This document shows, piece by piece, positions 37,801-50,025 of a stretch of DNA of 64,000 nucleotides. Both the position numbers and the translations under genes were made by a program. Below the pieces are notes generated by a model. That model was not told the DNA's origin, ran no database searches, and worked only from the letters and a program-made list of their open reading frames with translations. The first letter of the stretch is position 1, and every line of letters starts with the position of its first letter. This DNA comes from Notospermus geniculatus (Eukaryota > Nemertea > Pilidiophora > Heteronemertea > Lineidae): assembly GCA_002633025.1 (NCBI GenBank), contig NMRB01000010.1:68788-132787 (forward strand), read 5' to 3'.

Positions 37801-40800
37801 AGACTTTGCTGCATCAATTTGTTGAAATGTCTATTGAATTCATCCATTTAACATAACTTCTTAAGATTGAATATCTTTGCTTCAACTTAAAAGTCACTGA
37901 AATCCTTCTATTCGTTACAAGAAAGGAAAATCGGTCTGGCGTACAAAAATGAAAGTATTCATAACATGTGATACTGTACATTGTTATATTTATGTAACTT
38001 ATCTCAGCGGAGCTTGACGGTAGTGTTGGATAAGGAATCCTTTTATTTCGATTACTAAATACGGGTCCAATTTATATGCAGCAGTTGCCTTACAAAGGGC
38101 TTGGCACCCGAGACCCATCACAGTTTTTCCCAATAAGAAACTATGACAAAGACATGGTAGCTTCTTTTCCATTTGAAATCAACAAAGCAGAAAGCATCCT
38201 GACCCGCTGTGATTGCCTCAGCGGATCGTGGCGGAATAGTAACTCATTCATGCCGTGAATGGACGAAGACCTCCATTTATCCATCAGTGAACCTTTTGTC
38301 TGAACCGCCTCTGTTTGCTCTGGGGCCACATGGGATTACCGATCGTAGAAGATTCTGACAACAAAAATCCATTCCTATTATGAAATGATACCGGCGTACA
38401 CCCAGACTAAGTCCAAGGTAATGCACCAATGGCCGTAGGAGGAGGATTCCGTGGACAGATAATTTGATGATTCAATTGGTCAAAGCATGTTGTTTGCCAA
38501 GGGAATTACCCAGCCAGGAATGAGTAATCAATGGAAGACATAAAAGCGAAGCCAGCACCAAGTTGCTTTTGATATTCATAACAGTTTTTTTAGACTAATA
38601 ACGTAATGAGATAGAGGTGGCATCCGCCGATGAATGGACACATTTTTTATCTTCCCTTGGAATTATGAATGGTGATGGAATTGCCAACCTTGATGATGCA
38701 GTCTAGATTATTGGCAGCATATGGGAGGAAATAAAGAACAATAGGTGCCTTACAAAAAGGAGCTGGTGGAAATTGGCTGTAAAACAGTTATTATATTTTT
38801 TTCGGCATGTACAATGTATAGTGATCCACTTTCACGTATCCGTAAATCCAGCACAACTGAGTATTTCTCCAATGTTCTACTCATGTTTATCTGATTGTTT
38901 TCTTTACACCAAAAGCTGTGAAACGTTTACTCGGTAGCATGGCACACTATTTTCTAATGGTGAGAAACATCATTAAAGAATTAACTAAACAGAAAACCAA
39001 GAAAAAGTCCCAATTGCAGGACATTAAATAGCAGTGATTAGATATTATCTATTGATAATCTACCTGCCTCTGAAGGCCAACTGTAGGGGGTAGTCCTCCT
39101 TGAGCATTAACTCCGCCATTTAGTTATGTAACTTCTAATGAGTGCATTACATCATCACAATGACAGCCACAACAGATCACAGACCATCCGACAGCGACCA
39201 CCAGTAATGATGTTCAAAACCACTAGGTGGAAGCAGCAGTTGACCATACAAACCATTGCGGATTGAAGGAGTTGACAAGATGACAATGTTCCAGCCAGAA
39301 ATTTTTCCAAACACGGTGGGATGACTGCATTTTCCTATGATTTTAAGGCCCTGGATTTTCAAACAGGGTGGGCTGGTCGGAGTGTAATAGAAAATGCATT
39401 GCAAGTTACATTTTTAAACAGGGTGGTAAAAATCTGAACAGGGTGGTAAAATGACCCCTGAATTCTGAACAGGGTGGTACCGTTCTGTGAAACTGGCCTG
39501 GCTGGAACACGGCGGAATGTGGAAACGCTGGAAATGTGTGTCACCAAGGTTGAATAAAGGATCACTAGATTCTAGTGACGTAAGTCAAAGAACCCAAAGA
39601 AGTTGTAGTAACTAACATCAAACCCAAGACTACAGATGAGCTGATGAATGGTCCAGCCACTGTTGAAATGACCCTGGATGTCACAATAGTTGTGAATGGC
39701 AAAAGTATGGCTGTATCATGCGGGACAAGGAGACAATGTTGCCTGTGTATCATGTTGGCTTTAACAAAGTGACCATCAAGTCCTTGGGCAGGTGTGGTAC
39801 CAACAGCCACCATCACGCATGGTCCAAACACCATATGATGTTTACCCACCATTGAATCTGAAATACAATTCGAAGGGGTTGAAATATGGGCTGTACAATG
39901 TGTTGTAATGCCCACTCATTTTGCATGATACGGGTAGGATCAAAGGTTGGGTATGTGGTTTCGTCCATTATCATACCATGTGTCATTTGTCCTGTAGCTG
40001 ATGACATATATTCCTCTGGCAAGGTCATTTGGATGTCATAAAACCAGAACAAAGAAGGTCCAACTTGACCAAAGGGGGTGACAATGCTTTTGTGTTTGAA
40101 ATGTTTTTTTGGGGCAGCCATACGTGAGTTGTTCATTTTTCTACATGAAAACTGAGCTACCACCAAGAAACAAAAAAGCCGCCTCGTCATTTTTTTAATT
40201 GAACAGATTCACCAATAAAGGAACAGTACATGTACTTGACATTTCTCCTGTACATGTATTTTGTTCCTAACGTTGTCTCCAATTTGAAATATATGCCGTA
40301 CACTAATGACCACATACCACTTTATACCACAGACTGGTATATTTTTCAAAATGTCGATACTCGGTAGCCTCATAGTGTCCACCAGAACAGCTGCTGCATT
40401 GCGATACTGCCATTCCTGGCTGCGGCCAATTGATTGATCTCTCAACGGCTACTCCCAGTTGTGTAATAACTCTCCCGGCACGTCATTTATCCCGATAAGC
40501 AAATAATGACCATAATGACCAATGGTGGCTAATCTTAGGTAATCAAACGGGGTGAAACACCTCATGACAGGTAATGGCTTTGTCATTGAATCAAGTAATT
40601 CATTGTGAGAATTATCGGTCATGGAGAGTGTCCAGATCAAATTAATCTAATAATGTCCAATAACATTTGTCCACTGTGATTAACCTTTATGCACGGTTGG
40701 TTAACAGTTTGCTCTGTGCTACCCTGAGGCTAATTGACTGTCCATTAGGGTCATTTCTGACCATGGGGAATGGACAATGGTCATGGTTAAGGCTGATGAG

Positions 40801-40956
40801 GACAATATGTTAGGGTCGCTTGACATCATGTCAAAGTTAGGGATAACTTTGACAGTTGTTATGATGTATGGGAGAATGACTTGATCCTGGTGATTTACCA
40901 GGAAATGAATCGATGTAAATCTACATTTGGAAAAGGGAGGGTAGGGGAGATCACAT
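28802..40956. other. Long intron stretch, no gene recognised
   Basis: About 12 kb with few obvious repeats. Frames of 60-125 codons have no domain I recognise; the 103-codon plus-strand frame at 37486-37797 is the most protein-like but has no partner exon. A small duplication (TACTCTCAGTATCTGTT at about 31205 and 31239) and four copies of AACAGGGTGG (39363-39477) occur. An ATGCAAAT octamer lies at 34066. The low repeat content would suit conserved regulatory elements, but I cannot show conservation. Confidence 0.45.
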
Positions 40957-41218
40957 TTTTTAAATGACTGACCATCAGTGTTCAATTGAGTTTTAAATGA
41001 GTGACCATCAGTGTTCGATTGAGTTTTAAATGACTGACCATCAGTGTTCGATTGAGTTTTAAATGACTGACCATCAGTGTTCGATTGAGTTTTAAATGAC
41101 TGACCATCAGTGTTCGATTGAGTTTTAAATGACTGACCATCAGTGTTCGATTGAGTTTTAAATGACTGACCATCAGTGTTCGATTGAGTTTTAAATGATT
41201 GACCATCAGTGTTTGATA
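40957..41218. repeat. 33-bp minisatellite, 8 units, each with TGACCA
   Basis: TGACCATCAGTGTT recurs with exact 33-bp spacing from 40969 to 41200. The first, second and last units carry substitutions (CAATTG, GAGTGACC, GATTGACC, TTTGATAG), as expected for array edges. 33 is divisible by 3, so the array stays open on the minus strand as an 11-residue repeat (MVSHLKLNRTL). That frame is a by-product, not a gene. Confidence 0.97.
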
Positions 41219-41220
41219 GT

Positions 41221-43062
41221 TGTTAACTGAAAACTGCTGCTCAAATCAAAAGTTTTTGGCAATTTTCAATTTTCTGTTGTTAATCTAATTGTCAACAACT
41301 GAAAGAGGTATACAAAACCAAGGCCAAATTTGATACAAGTGAAATTCTAAACGAGGTCCATGGTCACGTCCAGTCACTGCCTTCCCACTTGTGCTCAGAA
41401 ATAAAGTGCGTCTGCATGGAACACAAGCACATCATATCCTCTGTCTGTGATGCTGCCCTTAGGAGATTGTTGGAATTGGTAAGCTTCCTCCCAACATACA
41501 ACCAGCAATCTGTTCATGTTTACTTAATGGTAAAGCTGGCCGTTTGCCTCGAGTCCCCATGACCATCCATATGTCTCGTTGCCCACGTGCATTGTCAATC
41601 ACACGAACATGAATGTAGTTGACAAGCAGGAAAATATTACTTCTCAGAAAGCGTCAATCTCTTTCTTGATTAAGTCCTTGATATCGTAAGCTGCCTGTGC
41701 GAACACGGTGGACTTGTTATAATGATACATGTAACCTCATCTCATCGGGCAAGGTAACCACAGGCCATCCTCTCCAGATATGACAAATTTATAAACCATG
41801 GGAGAAGTAATGGAATTGTCATTCCAGAAGCCAAGAGAACAAAGGATTGCAGGCAATCTGCTTCTAATTTTATGGTCACGATTCTGCCTGCAGTGACCAA
41901 TCTCAAAGAATGTCTCCTGGTGGAAAAAGTGTCCTAAAATGCTATGCCATGAGTTAGGGTTGGAGGAGGAAATGAGAGACAAATGCTAAACATCTCATTG
42001 GTAGATGAATCTGAATTTTGTCTACGGTCGTAGTTTGTTTTCACGATTGTGGTCAAATGACTAAGTAATAAATTTGGAAAATTACCGAGGAGAATTCCAT
42101 GGCCCTGTTTGCACAACAGGCCAAGTTGAAATTCATATTATATTTGGCAGTTCTACGAAGCACATCATGGTTTGGTGAAATCTTAACAGACAGATTTTCT
42201 GAGTTGCCCTGTAGCAATGAATGTCTGTGAATTATTGTTTGTGAAGTCAAGTTAAGGCTGAGACCAGTGGCGAATCAAACCAATCAAAGAAAAGGCCTCG
42301 GTGTCTGCATAATCACAAGAAATCCCTCAAAAGAGAATGAAAGAGAATAATCAAATCATCAGCAGGATATCTGATTCCTGGCCTGTCAATTCGTCACTGC
42401 AGTGGTTTCACTGGTCTTTGATCGGTGACACTAGATGGTCATGGTAATTAGCGGTCTTGGACAGAGGCGTACAAGATAAGACACGATTGTATCCGCAGTG
42501 TCATTTTTCTGCCACTGCATGATCATTAAGTTTGGGTTTCTGTGGACAACATTGTGGACGAAGATGAAGATAACACACTGTCAGATCTATCATTACCTTG
42601 ATGTTTCGTCTTTACTTCCATAAGCAATAATAATTGCTGTCCACAATCATCTTAGATTCATTACTGAAAGCTTCTTTGGCCAGATAATTACACTTCTGTC
42701 AACTGTGAATGTCATTTTGAGGAAAAACCAACATGTCCTGTAATAACAAGCCTCTTTGCATGCACCCAAATGAATTGTCATGAACATCAGAAAAAAACCA
42801 CGATTACTGCGAACAATTGACCACACTGGAATCTCTTTTTATAGCCAGCTTTATCCTTGAGTGCTGGTCATGACAATCGAATCATTCTAACACTTTGTTT
42901 TAGAAAAAAATATTGCCACCTTTCTAGGGACAAACATGTGAGGAACATATCGAAATGGTATATCTTCAGGTTGCAAACCAATTTTTTCAGTAGCTTTTCA
43001 AACGGCAGTTTATACATGTATCAACCTAATGTACAATGTTTTACGTATGGGAATCAGTTGTG
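41221..43062. repeat. Left copy of a 1.84-kb direct duplication ending at an n
   Basis: Nearly identical to 43662-45504, with only a few differences seen (for example TTTTGAGG versus TTTAGAGG near 42717, GAGTGCTGG versus GAGTGTTGG near 42861, one extra G). It ends exactly at the single n at 43063. Best read as an unmerged contig end. No gene inside. Confidence 0.92.
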
Positions 43063-43063
43063 N
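43063..43063. other. Single-n contig junction
   Basis: One undetermined base where unique sequence (ending CAGTTGTG) stops and the next contig begins inside the minisatellite. Confidence 0.95.
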
Positions 43064-43660
43064 TTGAGTTTTAAATGACTGACCATCAGTGTTCGATTGA
43101 GTTTTAAATGACTGACCATCAGTGTTCGATTGAGTTTTAAATGACTGACCATCAGTGTTCGATTGAGTTTTAAATGACTGACCATCAGTGTTCGATTGAG
43201 TTTTAAATGACTGACCATCAGTGTTCGATTGAGTTTTAAATGACTGACCATCAGTGTTCGATTGAGTTTTAAATGACTGACCATCAGTGTTCGATTGAGT
43301 TTTAAATGACTGACCATCAGTGTTCGATTGAGTTTTAAATGACTGACCATCAGTGTTCGATTGAGTTTTAAATGACTGACCATCAGTGTTCGATTGAGTT
43401 TTAAATGACTGACCATCAGTGTTCGATTGAGTTTTAAATGACTGACCATCAGTGTTCGATTGAGTTTTAAATGACTGACCATCAGTGTTCGATTGAGTTT
43501 TAAATGACTGACCATCAGTGTTCGATTGAGTTTTAAATGACTGACCATCAGTGTTCGATTGAGTTTTAAATGACTGACCATCAGTGTTCGATTGAGTTTT
43601 AAATGACTGACCATCAGTGTTCGATTGAGTTTTAAATGATTGACCATCAGTGTTTGATAG
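43064..43660. repeat. 33-bp minisatellite, second assembled copy, 18 units
   Basis: TGACCA occurs 18 times at 33-bp intervals from 43080 to 43641. The unit is the same as in 40957-41218, with the same edge variants at the right end. The left end is cut by the n junction, so 18 is a minimum. Internal units look essentially identical, a sign of recent expansion. Confidence 0.97.
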
Positions 43661-43661
43661 T

Positions 43662-45504
43662 TGTTAACTGAAAACTGCTGCTCAAATCAAAAGTTTTTGG
43701 CAATTTTCAATTTTCTGTTGTTAATCTAATTGTCAACAACTGAAAGAGGTATACAAAACCAAGGCCAAATTTGATACAAGTGAAATTCTAAACGAGGTCC
43801 ATGGTCACGTCCAGTCACTGCCTTCCCACTTGTGCTCAGAAATAAAGTGCGTCTGCATGGAACACAAGCACATCATATCCTCTGTCTGTGATGCTGCCCT
43901 TAGGAGATTGTTGGAATTGGTAAGCTTCCTCCCAACATACAACCAGCAATCTGTTCATGTTTACTTAATGGTAAAGCTGGCCGTTTGCCTCGAGTCCCCA
44001 TGACCATCCATATGTCTCGTTGCCCACGTGCATTGTCAATCACACGAACATGAATGTAGTTGACAAGCAGGAAAATATTACTTCTCAGAAAGCGTCAATC
44101 TCTTTCTTGATTAAGTCCTTGATATCGTAAGCTGCCTGTGCGAACACGGTGGACTTGTTATAATGATACATGTAACCTCATCTCATCGGGCAAGGTAACC
44201 ACAGGCCATCCTCTCCAGATATGACAAATTTATAAACCATGGGAGAAGTAATGGAATTGTCATTCCAGAAGCCAAGAGAACAAAGGATTGCAGGCAATCT
44301 GCTTCTAATTTTATGGTCACGATTCTGCCTGCAGTGACCAATCTCAAAGAATGTCTCCTGGTGGAAAAAGTGTCCTAAAATGCTATGCCATGAGTTAGGG
44401 TTGGAGGAGGAAATGAGAGACAAATGCTAAACATCTCATTGGTAGATGAATCTGAATTTTGTCTACGGTCGTAGTTTGTTTTCACGATTGTGGTCAAATG
44501 ACTAAGTAATAAATTTGGAAAATTACCGAGGAGAATTCCATGGCCCTGTTTGCACAACAGGCCAAGTTGAAATTCATATTATATTTGGCAGTTCTACGAA
44601 GCACATCATGGTTTGGTGAAATCTTAACAGACAGATTTTCTGAGTTGCCCTGTAGCAATGAATGTCTGTGAATTATTGTTTGTGAAGTCAAGTTAAGGCT
44701 GAGACCAGTGGCGAATCAAACCAATCAAAGAAAAGGCCTCGGTGTCTGCATAATCACAAGAAATCCCTCAAAAGAGAATGAAAGAGAATAATCAAATCAT
44801 CAGCAGGATATCTGATTCCTGGCCTGTCAATTCGTCACTGCAGTGGTTTCACTGGTCTTTGATCGGTGACACTAGATGGTCATGGTAATTAGCGGTCTTG
44901 GACAGAGGCGTACAAGATAAGACACGATTGTATCCGCAGTGTCATTTTTCTGCCACTGCATGATCATTAAGTTTGGGTTTCTGTGGACAACATTGTGGAC
45001 GAAGATGAAGATAACACACTGTCAGATCTATCATTACCTTGATGTTTCGTCTTTACTTCCATAAGCAATAATAATTGCTGTCCACAATCATCTTAGATTC
45101 ATTACTGAAAGCTTCTTTGGCCAGATAATTACACTTCTGTCAACTGTGAATGTCATTTAGAGGAAAAACCAACATGTCCTGTAATAACAAGCCTCTTTGC
45201 ATGCACCCAAATGAATTGTCATGAACATCAGGAAAAAAACCACGATTACTGCGAACAATTGACCACACTGGAATCTCTTTTTATAGCCAGCTTTATCCTT
45301 GAGTGTTGGTCATGACAATCGAATCATTCTAACACTTTGTTTTAGAAAAAAATATTGCCACCTTTCTAGGGACAAACATGTGAGGAACATATCGAAATGG
45401 TATATCTTCAGGTTGCAAACCAATTTTTTCAGTAGCTTTTCAAACGGCAGTTTATACATGTATCAACCTAATGTACAATGTTTTACGTATGGGAATCAGT
45501 TGTG
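43662..45504. repeat. Right copy of the 1.84-kb direct duplication
   Basis: Matches 41221-43062 at an offset of 2441-2442 and then continues into new sequence (CAAGAGCTTCG). This is presumably the copy that links to the rest of the intron. Confidence 0.92.
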
Positions 45505-47270
45505 CAAGAGCTTCGTTAGCTTACTCCCTTTCTCTCTCGATATAGCTGGATCTTTCAAGTGCCATAAAAAAGCCTTACTGCTATTCAGCAGGTGGGATAA
45601 AAGTTGGTGTCAAATTACACAGAATTTTCAGCACTTAGCCACTGCTTATGCACTGCTCAGTGCAGTTTATACACCTATGCAAGTGCAGAATAACTGCTAG
45701 GCCTGAATGTCCATCCGTCTTGACAGCACTTCATTGTCAATTCCATCCTGGAGGCTGCAGATTTAGCTTTACTCAGCAGCGAAGCAAGAAAACTTCGTTG
45801 CCAAGTTGGTGTAACTTTCATTTCGAGCATTGTTTTGTGCCATCCATTCAATATGTCACAGATGGAGAATACAGGATTTGGCCACATATCACCATCATCT
45901 ATTCACAAACGATATTCATTGTCTGAAGTGTTTGTAGAAAAGTGTGTAAACATTGTGGGAGAGTAAGAACAATCGAAACAAGCTTTTACAATACTTGGCC
46001 AGTTATGGGTGAAATCTATTGTACTTTATAACAATGCCAATGTTTATTTTTGACTGTGCTATCTTCACTGGTTACACCGAACAATACCCCAATGGTTACA
46101 AGGCAGAAAATCTTTCACAAACTTGGACAGCATCCCCACAAAACCACATGGATTTCCATCTGTGCCGAAGGCGCTTTACAACCAGAACATAAAATAATGA
46201 ATGATTTTTTACCTTGTCACATTTCAAAGGGGATGTTGACTCTGACATGGCTCCAGGTAATATGCAGGGTTGTGTGGGCTTTTACCTGATTGGTAACCAA
46301 GTACCCGTGGGTGATATAACAATATTAGGCATGACCAACATGAAAATGATACCGCAGAGATGATCGCAAAAAAGGAATGTGACATTTACATGTAGATACC
46401 AGATGACCAGTGTTCTGCGTAGACTACGCTGGGGTCTGCGTCAGGATACAGCGCATACAAAAAGCGTGCTGATACAGCATTCCCCTTAATATCAACCACG
46501 AATTTTGGAATCTGACCTCCAAATATACTGCTTACTCCATTGAACATATCAAAAGGAACTAACCTGTCCGTTTTCCTTGCCAAAACGCCGTCTTGGATGT
46601 TGAGGCAAACTTGGGTCAACAACATTTCATTTTATTGCAGCCTGCTGCATGCAATTAAAATTTTGTTTCAAGGAAACATTAAGATGTCCCCTATCTTTGG
46701 GTAACTTTTACCCGTTTTGAAAATTAGAAAAGATATCTCATGTTCATTTGGCCTGAACGGACCAAGGTGTCAAAGCCAGATGAGTTGTCCACTGATGTCT
46801 GATGCGTATCCCATCTCAACCAAGAGATCATCAGAATAATTTCATTGTATTTGCATGAAATATCACCCTCGGCTAGGTCACTAACAGCAGCCAGTAATAC
46901 TCAGTTGCTGTGACTGAGACAGAGTGAGTTACACACGTTGTCATCTGTCATTGCCCATGTGCAAGGGGCTAAAGACCAACGTGCAAAAATCAATACGTGG
47001 CGATAACAGCATTTTCAATCTGACCTTTCCGGATTGACCCCTGAAAAGGACTGCAGTGACTTGATCCAAAAATGAATAATGGAGGACCTAACTGATGGGT
47101 TTTAGATCGCACACAAGAGTTAAGTGACATGCATGTGACCAGTCATTATCAAGTGACAAGATGTCACTACCAGTCTGGCTGTGCTGTCGATTACAGCCAC
47201 AAGCCGTGTAGCCAAGTCAATTTCATGGTGTGAAATTTACATAGAATTATTGGACGGAGTGGTCAATGGA
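45505..47270. other. Intron sequence, no gene seen
   Basis: Frames of 70-92 codons on both strands overlap each other and lack domains. Confidence 0.5.
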
Positions 47271-47328
47271 TTAAGTATGAATATTGGCTAGAATTGTACA
47301 TTTCTTATTCATGGAATAACAATAGTTA

Positions 47329-48042
47329 TTGATTGGATATGTTTGTACGTTCTGTGAGTCACAAGATCAGCAGCACGGTGTAACACCATATATTCAAGAA
47401 CGTCGTCTATCACCTGAAGATGAACAAGGTTACAAACAGAAAAAATCTGAAAAAAAAACAGAGACAAAAGGTGACTGTGCATTGATTGGTAAAAATTCCT
47501 TAGACATTCTTGAAGAAAATAACATTTCCGAAAATTACTGTATTGAATCAAATGGCTCAGTGACGGGCTGTGCTTTTTAAAGCCCCTGTCACACTGTGCT
47601 GACTTAGGCGGGCGAATCCCCGCGAACTGGAATGAAATGGTCCATGGACCATGTACATGCCCCCTCTGTCATTACACTATTATGTTCTAAGGGGTGAGCA
47701 CATGGTCCATGGACCATTTCGTTCTAGTTCGCGGGGATTCTTAGTCGCCACAGTGTGACAGGGGCTTATAAACACATGGTATCTGACGTTGGGACAAAAA
47801 TCATTTTTTGAGTCACATAACTTTTAAAAGGACAATCAATGACAACCTGCAGTAATCGATGTCATTTGTATTTTAACAGGGACAAATGCATTTATTGGGA
47901 TCATAAGGTCAAAGGTCATCGGCGTTCTAATTGGCAATCACTTACCACTTATGAAGAAATTCTCAAATCTAATAGCCTGAAAGAATGGGCAACTAAACAG
48001 CGCTGTCTGCAGTCCCCAGTTGTGCTGTTCGCCTTTTGCTAA
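47329..48042 (+). pseudogene. Decayed coding relic split by a MITE and an intron-like segment
   Basis: Two protein-like blocks in one direction. The first (47329-47580) contains a CTFC pair and reads GYVCTFCESQDQQHG onward; it is open for about 83 codons and stops exactly where a MITE is inserted. The second (from about 47880) follows an acceptor-like TTTTAACAG and reads DKCIYWDHKVKGHRRSN onward. Further downstream, another frame near 48207-48310 looks protein-like (QHACEEQMYFSQDQYEDA). There is no continuous frame, and the second assembled copy has frameshifts. Perhaps a remnant of a repeated or transposon-borne gene; identity not recognised. Confidence 0.3.
47581..47767. mobile_element. MITE with about 70-bp terminal inverted repeats and TTAA-like flank (copy 1)
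   Basis: The left end AGCCCCTGTCACACTGTG and the right end CACAGTGTGACAGGGGCT are complementary; pairing continues through CGCGAACT and ATGGTCCATGGACCAT. Left flank TTAA; right flank TTAT here and TTAA in the other assembled copy, suggesting a piggyBac-type TTAA target. The right arm lacks GCCCGCCT compared with copy 2. Confidence 0.85.
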
Positions 48043-48613
48043 CAAGCGCAATAACGTTTTTTATCTATGTCATGAAATGCGCTCCTCCACTCGCAGAACA
48101 TCAGACAGTTCCTCCTGGCCTCCAATAGACCATCAACATCAAATTGTCCGTCCATAAAGAGAACCTACCATCACAAAATAGGATAATGTTTGCCGCTTTG
48201 ATGCCCTTTGTAGAACTTCAACATGCTTGTGAAGAACAAATGTATTTTTCTCAAGATCAATACGAAGATGCAGCGACTGTTCCATCTCCGATGTTTACAA
48301 TATACAAGTAGGCAGGCCAGGTTCCCGTTACCGTTCAGCCCATCGCTTTGACAATCAGGTTTTTTATCCCAATGTCATGTGATTATGCTAATCTCCAGGC
48401 TAAGATTCAGCTGATCAAATGGACGGCCCATTATAAAAAGGGCGACGAACTTGTTCAGAGCCAGGAGAATATCACAGCAATGACGAAGTATTCTGACCGA
48501 ACTATAGAGCTGTTAGGATGTCTGATGCTTAGCCAATGGAGGAGAGTGAAACTGGAGAAAAACGATCATATTATCAGCAGAACAAGAGTATACTTTGTAA
48601 GACTGGCTTTTTT

Positions 48614-48615
48614 NN
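48614..48615. other. Two-n contig junction
   Basis: Two undetermined bases in a T run. Sequence resumes at TTAAGTATGAATATTGGC, identical to 47271 onward. Confidence 0.95.
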
Positions 48616-49972
48616 TTAAGTATGAATATTGGCTAGAATTGTACATTTCTTATTCATGGAATAACAATAGTTATTGATTGGATATGTTTGTACGTTCTGT
48701 GAGTCACAAGATCAGCAGCACGGTGTAACACCATATTCAAGAACGTCTGTCACCTGAAGATGAACAAGGTTACAAACAGAACTAATCTGAAAAAAAAACA
48801 GAGACAAAAAGTGACTGTGCATTGATTGGTAAAAATTCCTAAGACATTCTTGAAGAAAATAACATTTCCGAGAATTACTGTATTGAATCAAATGGCTCAG
48901 TGACGGGCTGTGCTTTTTAAAGCCCCTGTCACACTGTGGCGACTTAGGCGGGCGAATCCCCGCGAACTGGAATGAAATGGTCCATGGACCATGTATATGC
49001 CTCTCTCTGTCATTACACTAGTATTATGTCCAAAGGGGTGAGCACATGGTCCATGGACCATTTCACTCTAGTTCGCGGGGATTCGCCCGCCTAAGTCGCC
49101 ACAGTGTGTGCAGGGGCTTAATAAACACATGGTATCTGACTTTGGGACAAATATCATTTTTTGAGGCACATAACTTTTAAAAGGAGAATTAATGACAACC
49201 TGCAATAATCGATGTCATTTGTATTTTAACAGGCACAAATGCATTTATTGGGATCATAGGAAAGGTCAAAGGTCATCGGCCTTCTAATTGGCAATTACTT
49301 TTACCACTTATGAAGAAATTCTCAAATCTAATAGCCTGAAAGAATGGGCAACTAAACAGCGCTGTCTGCAGTCCCCAGTTGTGCTGTTCGCCTTTTGCTA
49401 ACAAGCGCAATAACGTTTTTTATCTATGTCATGAAATGCGCTCCTCCACTTGCAGAACATCAGACAGTTCCTCCTGGCCTCCAATAGACCATCAACATCA
49501 AATTGTCCGTCCATAAAGAGAACCTACCATCACAAAATAGGATAATGTTTGCCGCTTTGATGCCCTTTGTAGAACTTCAACATGCTTGTGAAGAACAAAT
49601 GTATTTTTCTCAAGATCAATACGAAGATGCAGCGACTGTTCCATCTCCGATGTTTACAATATACAAGTAGGCAGGCCAGGTTCCCGTTACCGTTCAGCCC
49701 ATCGCTTTGACAATCAGGTTTTTTATCCCAATGTCATGTGATTATGCTAATCTCCAGGCTAAGATTCAGCTGATCAAATGGACGGCCCATTATAAAAAGG
49801 GCGACGAACTTGTTCAGAGCCAGGAGAATATCACAGCAATGACGAAGTATTCTGACCGAACTATAGAGCTGTTAGGATGTCTGATGCTTAGCCAATGGAG
49901 GAGAGTGAAACTGGAGAAAAACGATCATATTATCAGCAGAACAAGAGTATACTTTGTAAGACTGGCTTTTTT
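48616..49972. repeat. Right copy of the 1.35-kb direct duplication
   Basis: Corresponds to 47271-48613 and then continues into unique sequence (ACTGTTAATATGATCAGG). The coding-like relics are frameshifted or carry extra stops here (for example CAGAACTAATCTG). Confidence 0.9.
48921..49118. mobile_element. MITE with long terminal inverted repeats (copy 2)
   Basis: The same insertion as 47581-47767 seen in the second assembled copy, with a more complete right arm (GGGGATTCGCCCGCCTAAG). TTAA lies next to both ends. Confidence 0.85.
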
Positions 49973-50025
49973 TACTGTTAATATGATCAGGAGCCCGTCT
50001 CGTCTTGTCCACGGCGCAGACAATA

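Larger units (their letters stand above)
47271..48613. repeat. Left copy of a 1.35-kb direct duplication ending at nn
   Basis: Matches 48616-49972. The copies differ by several small indels and substitutions in the first 700 bases (for example a 5-bp net difference near 47392 versus 48733) and are near-identical after about 48000. It ends at the nn at 48614-48615 within a T run. Likely allelic contig ends. Confidence 0.9.

Noticed and set aside
40982-43647. Open frame of 11-residue repeats (MVSHLKLNRTL) on the minus strand, up to 197 codons
   Set aside because: Consequence of a 33-bp tandem repeat whose length is a multiple of three; no start context, no flanking coding sequence, and copy number differs between the assembled copies.
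40957-43660. CRISPR array
   Set aside because: Regularly spaced repeats, but the whole 33-bp unit is repeated with no variable spacers, in an animal genome.
47271-49972. Recent segmental duplication of a gene fragment
   Set aside because: The copy boundary coincides exactly with undetermined bases, as at two other places, so an assembly artefact is more likely.
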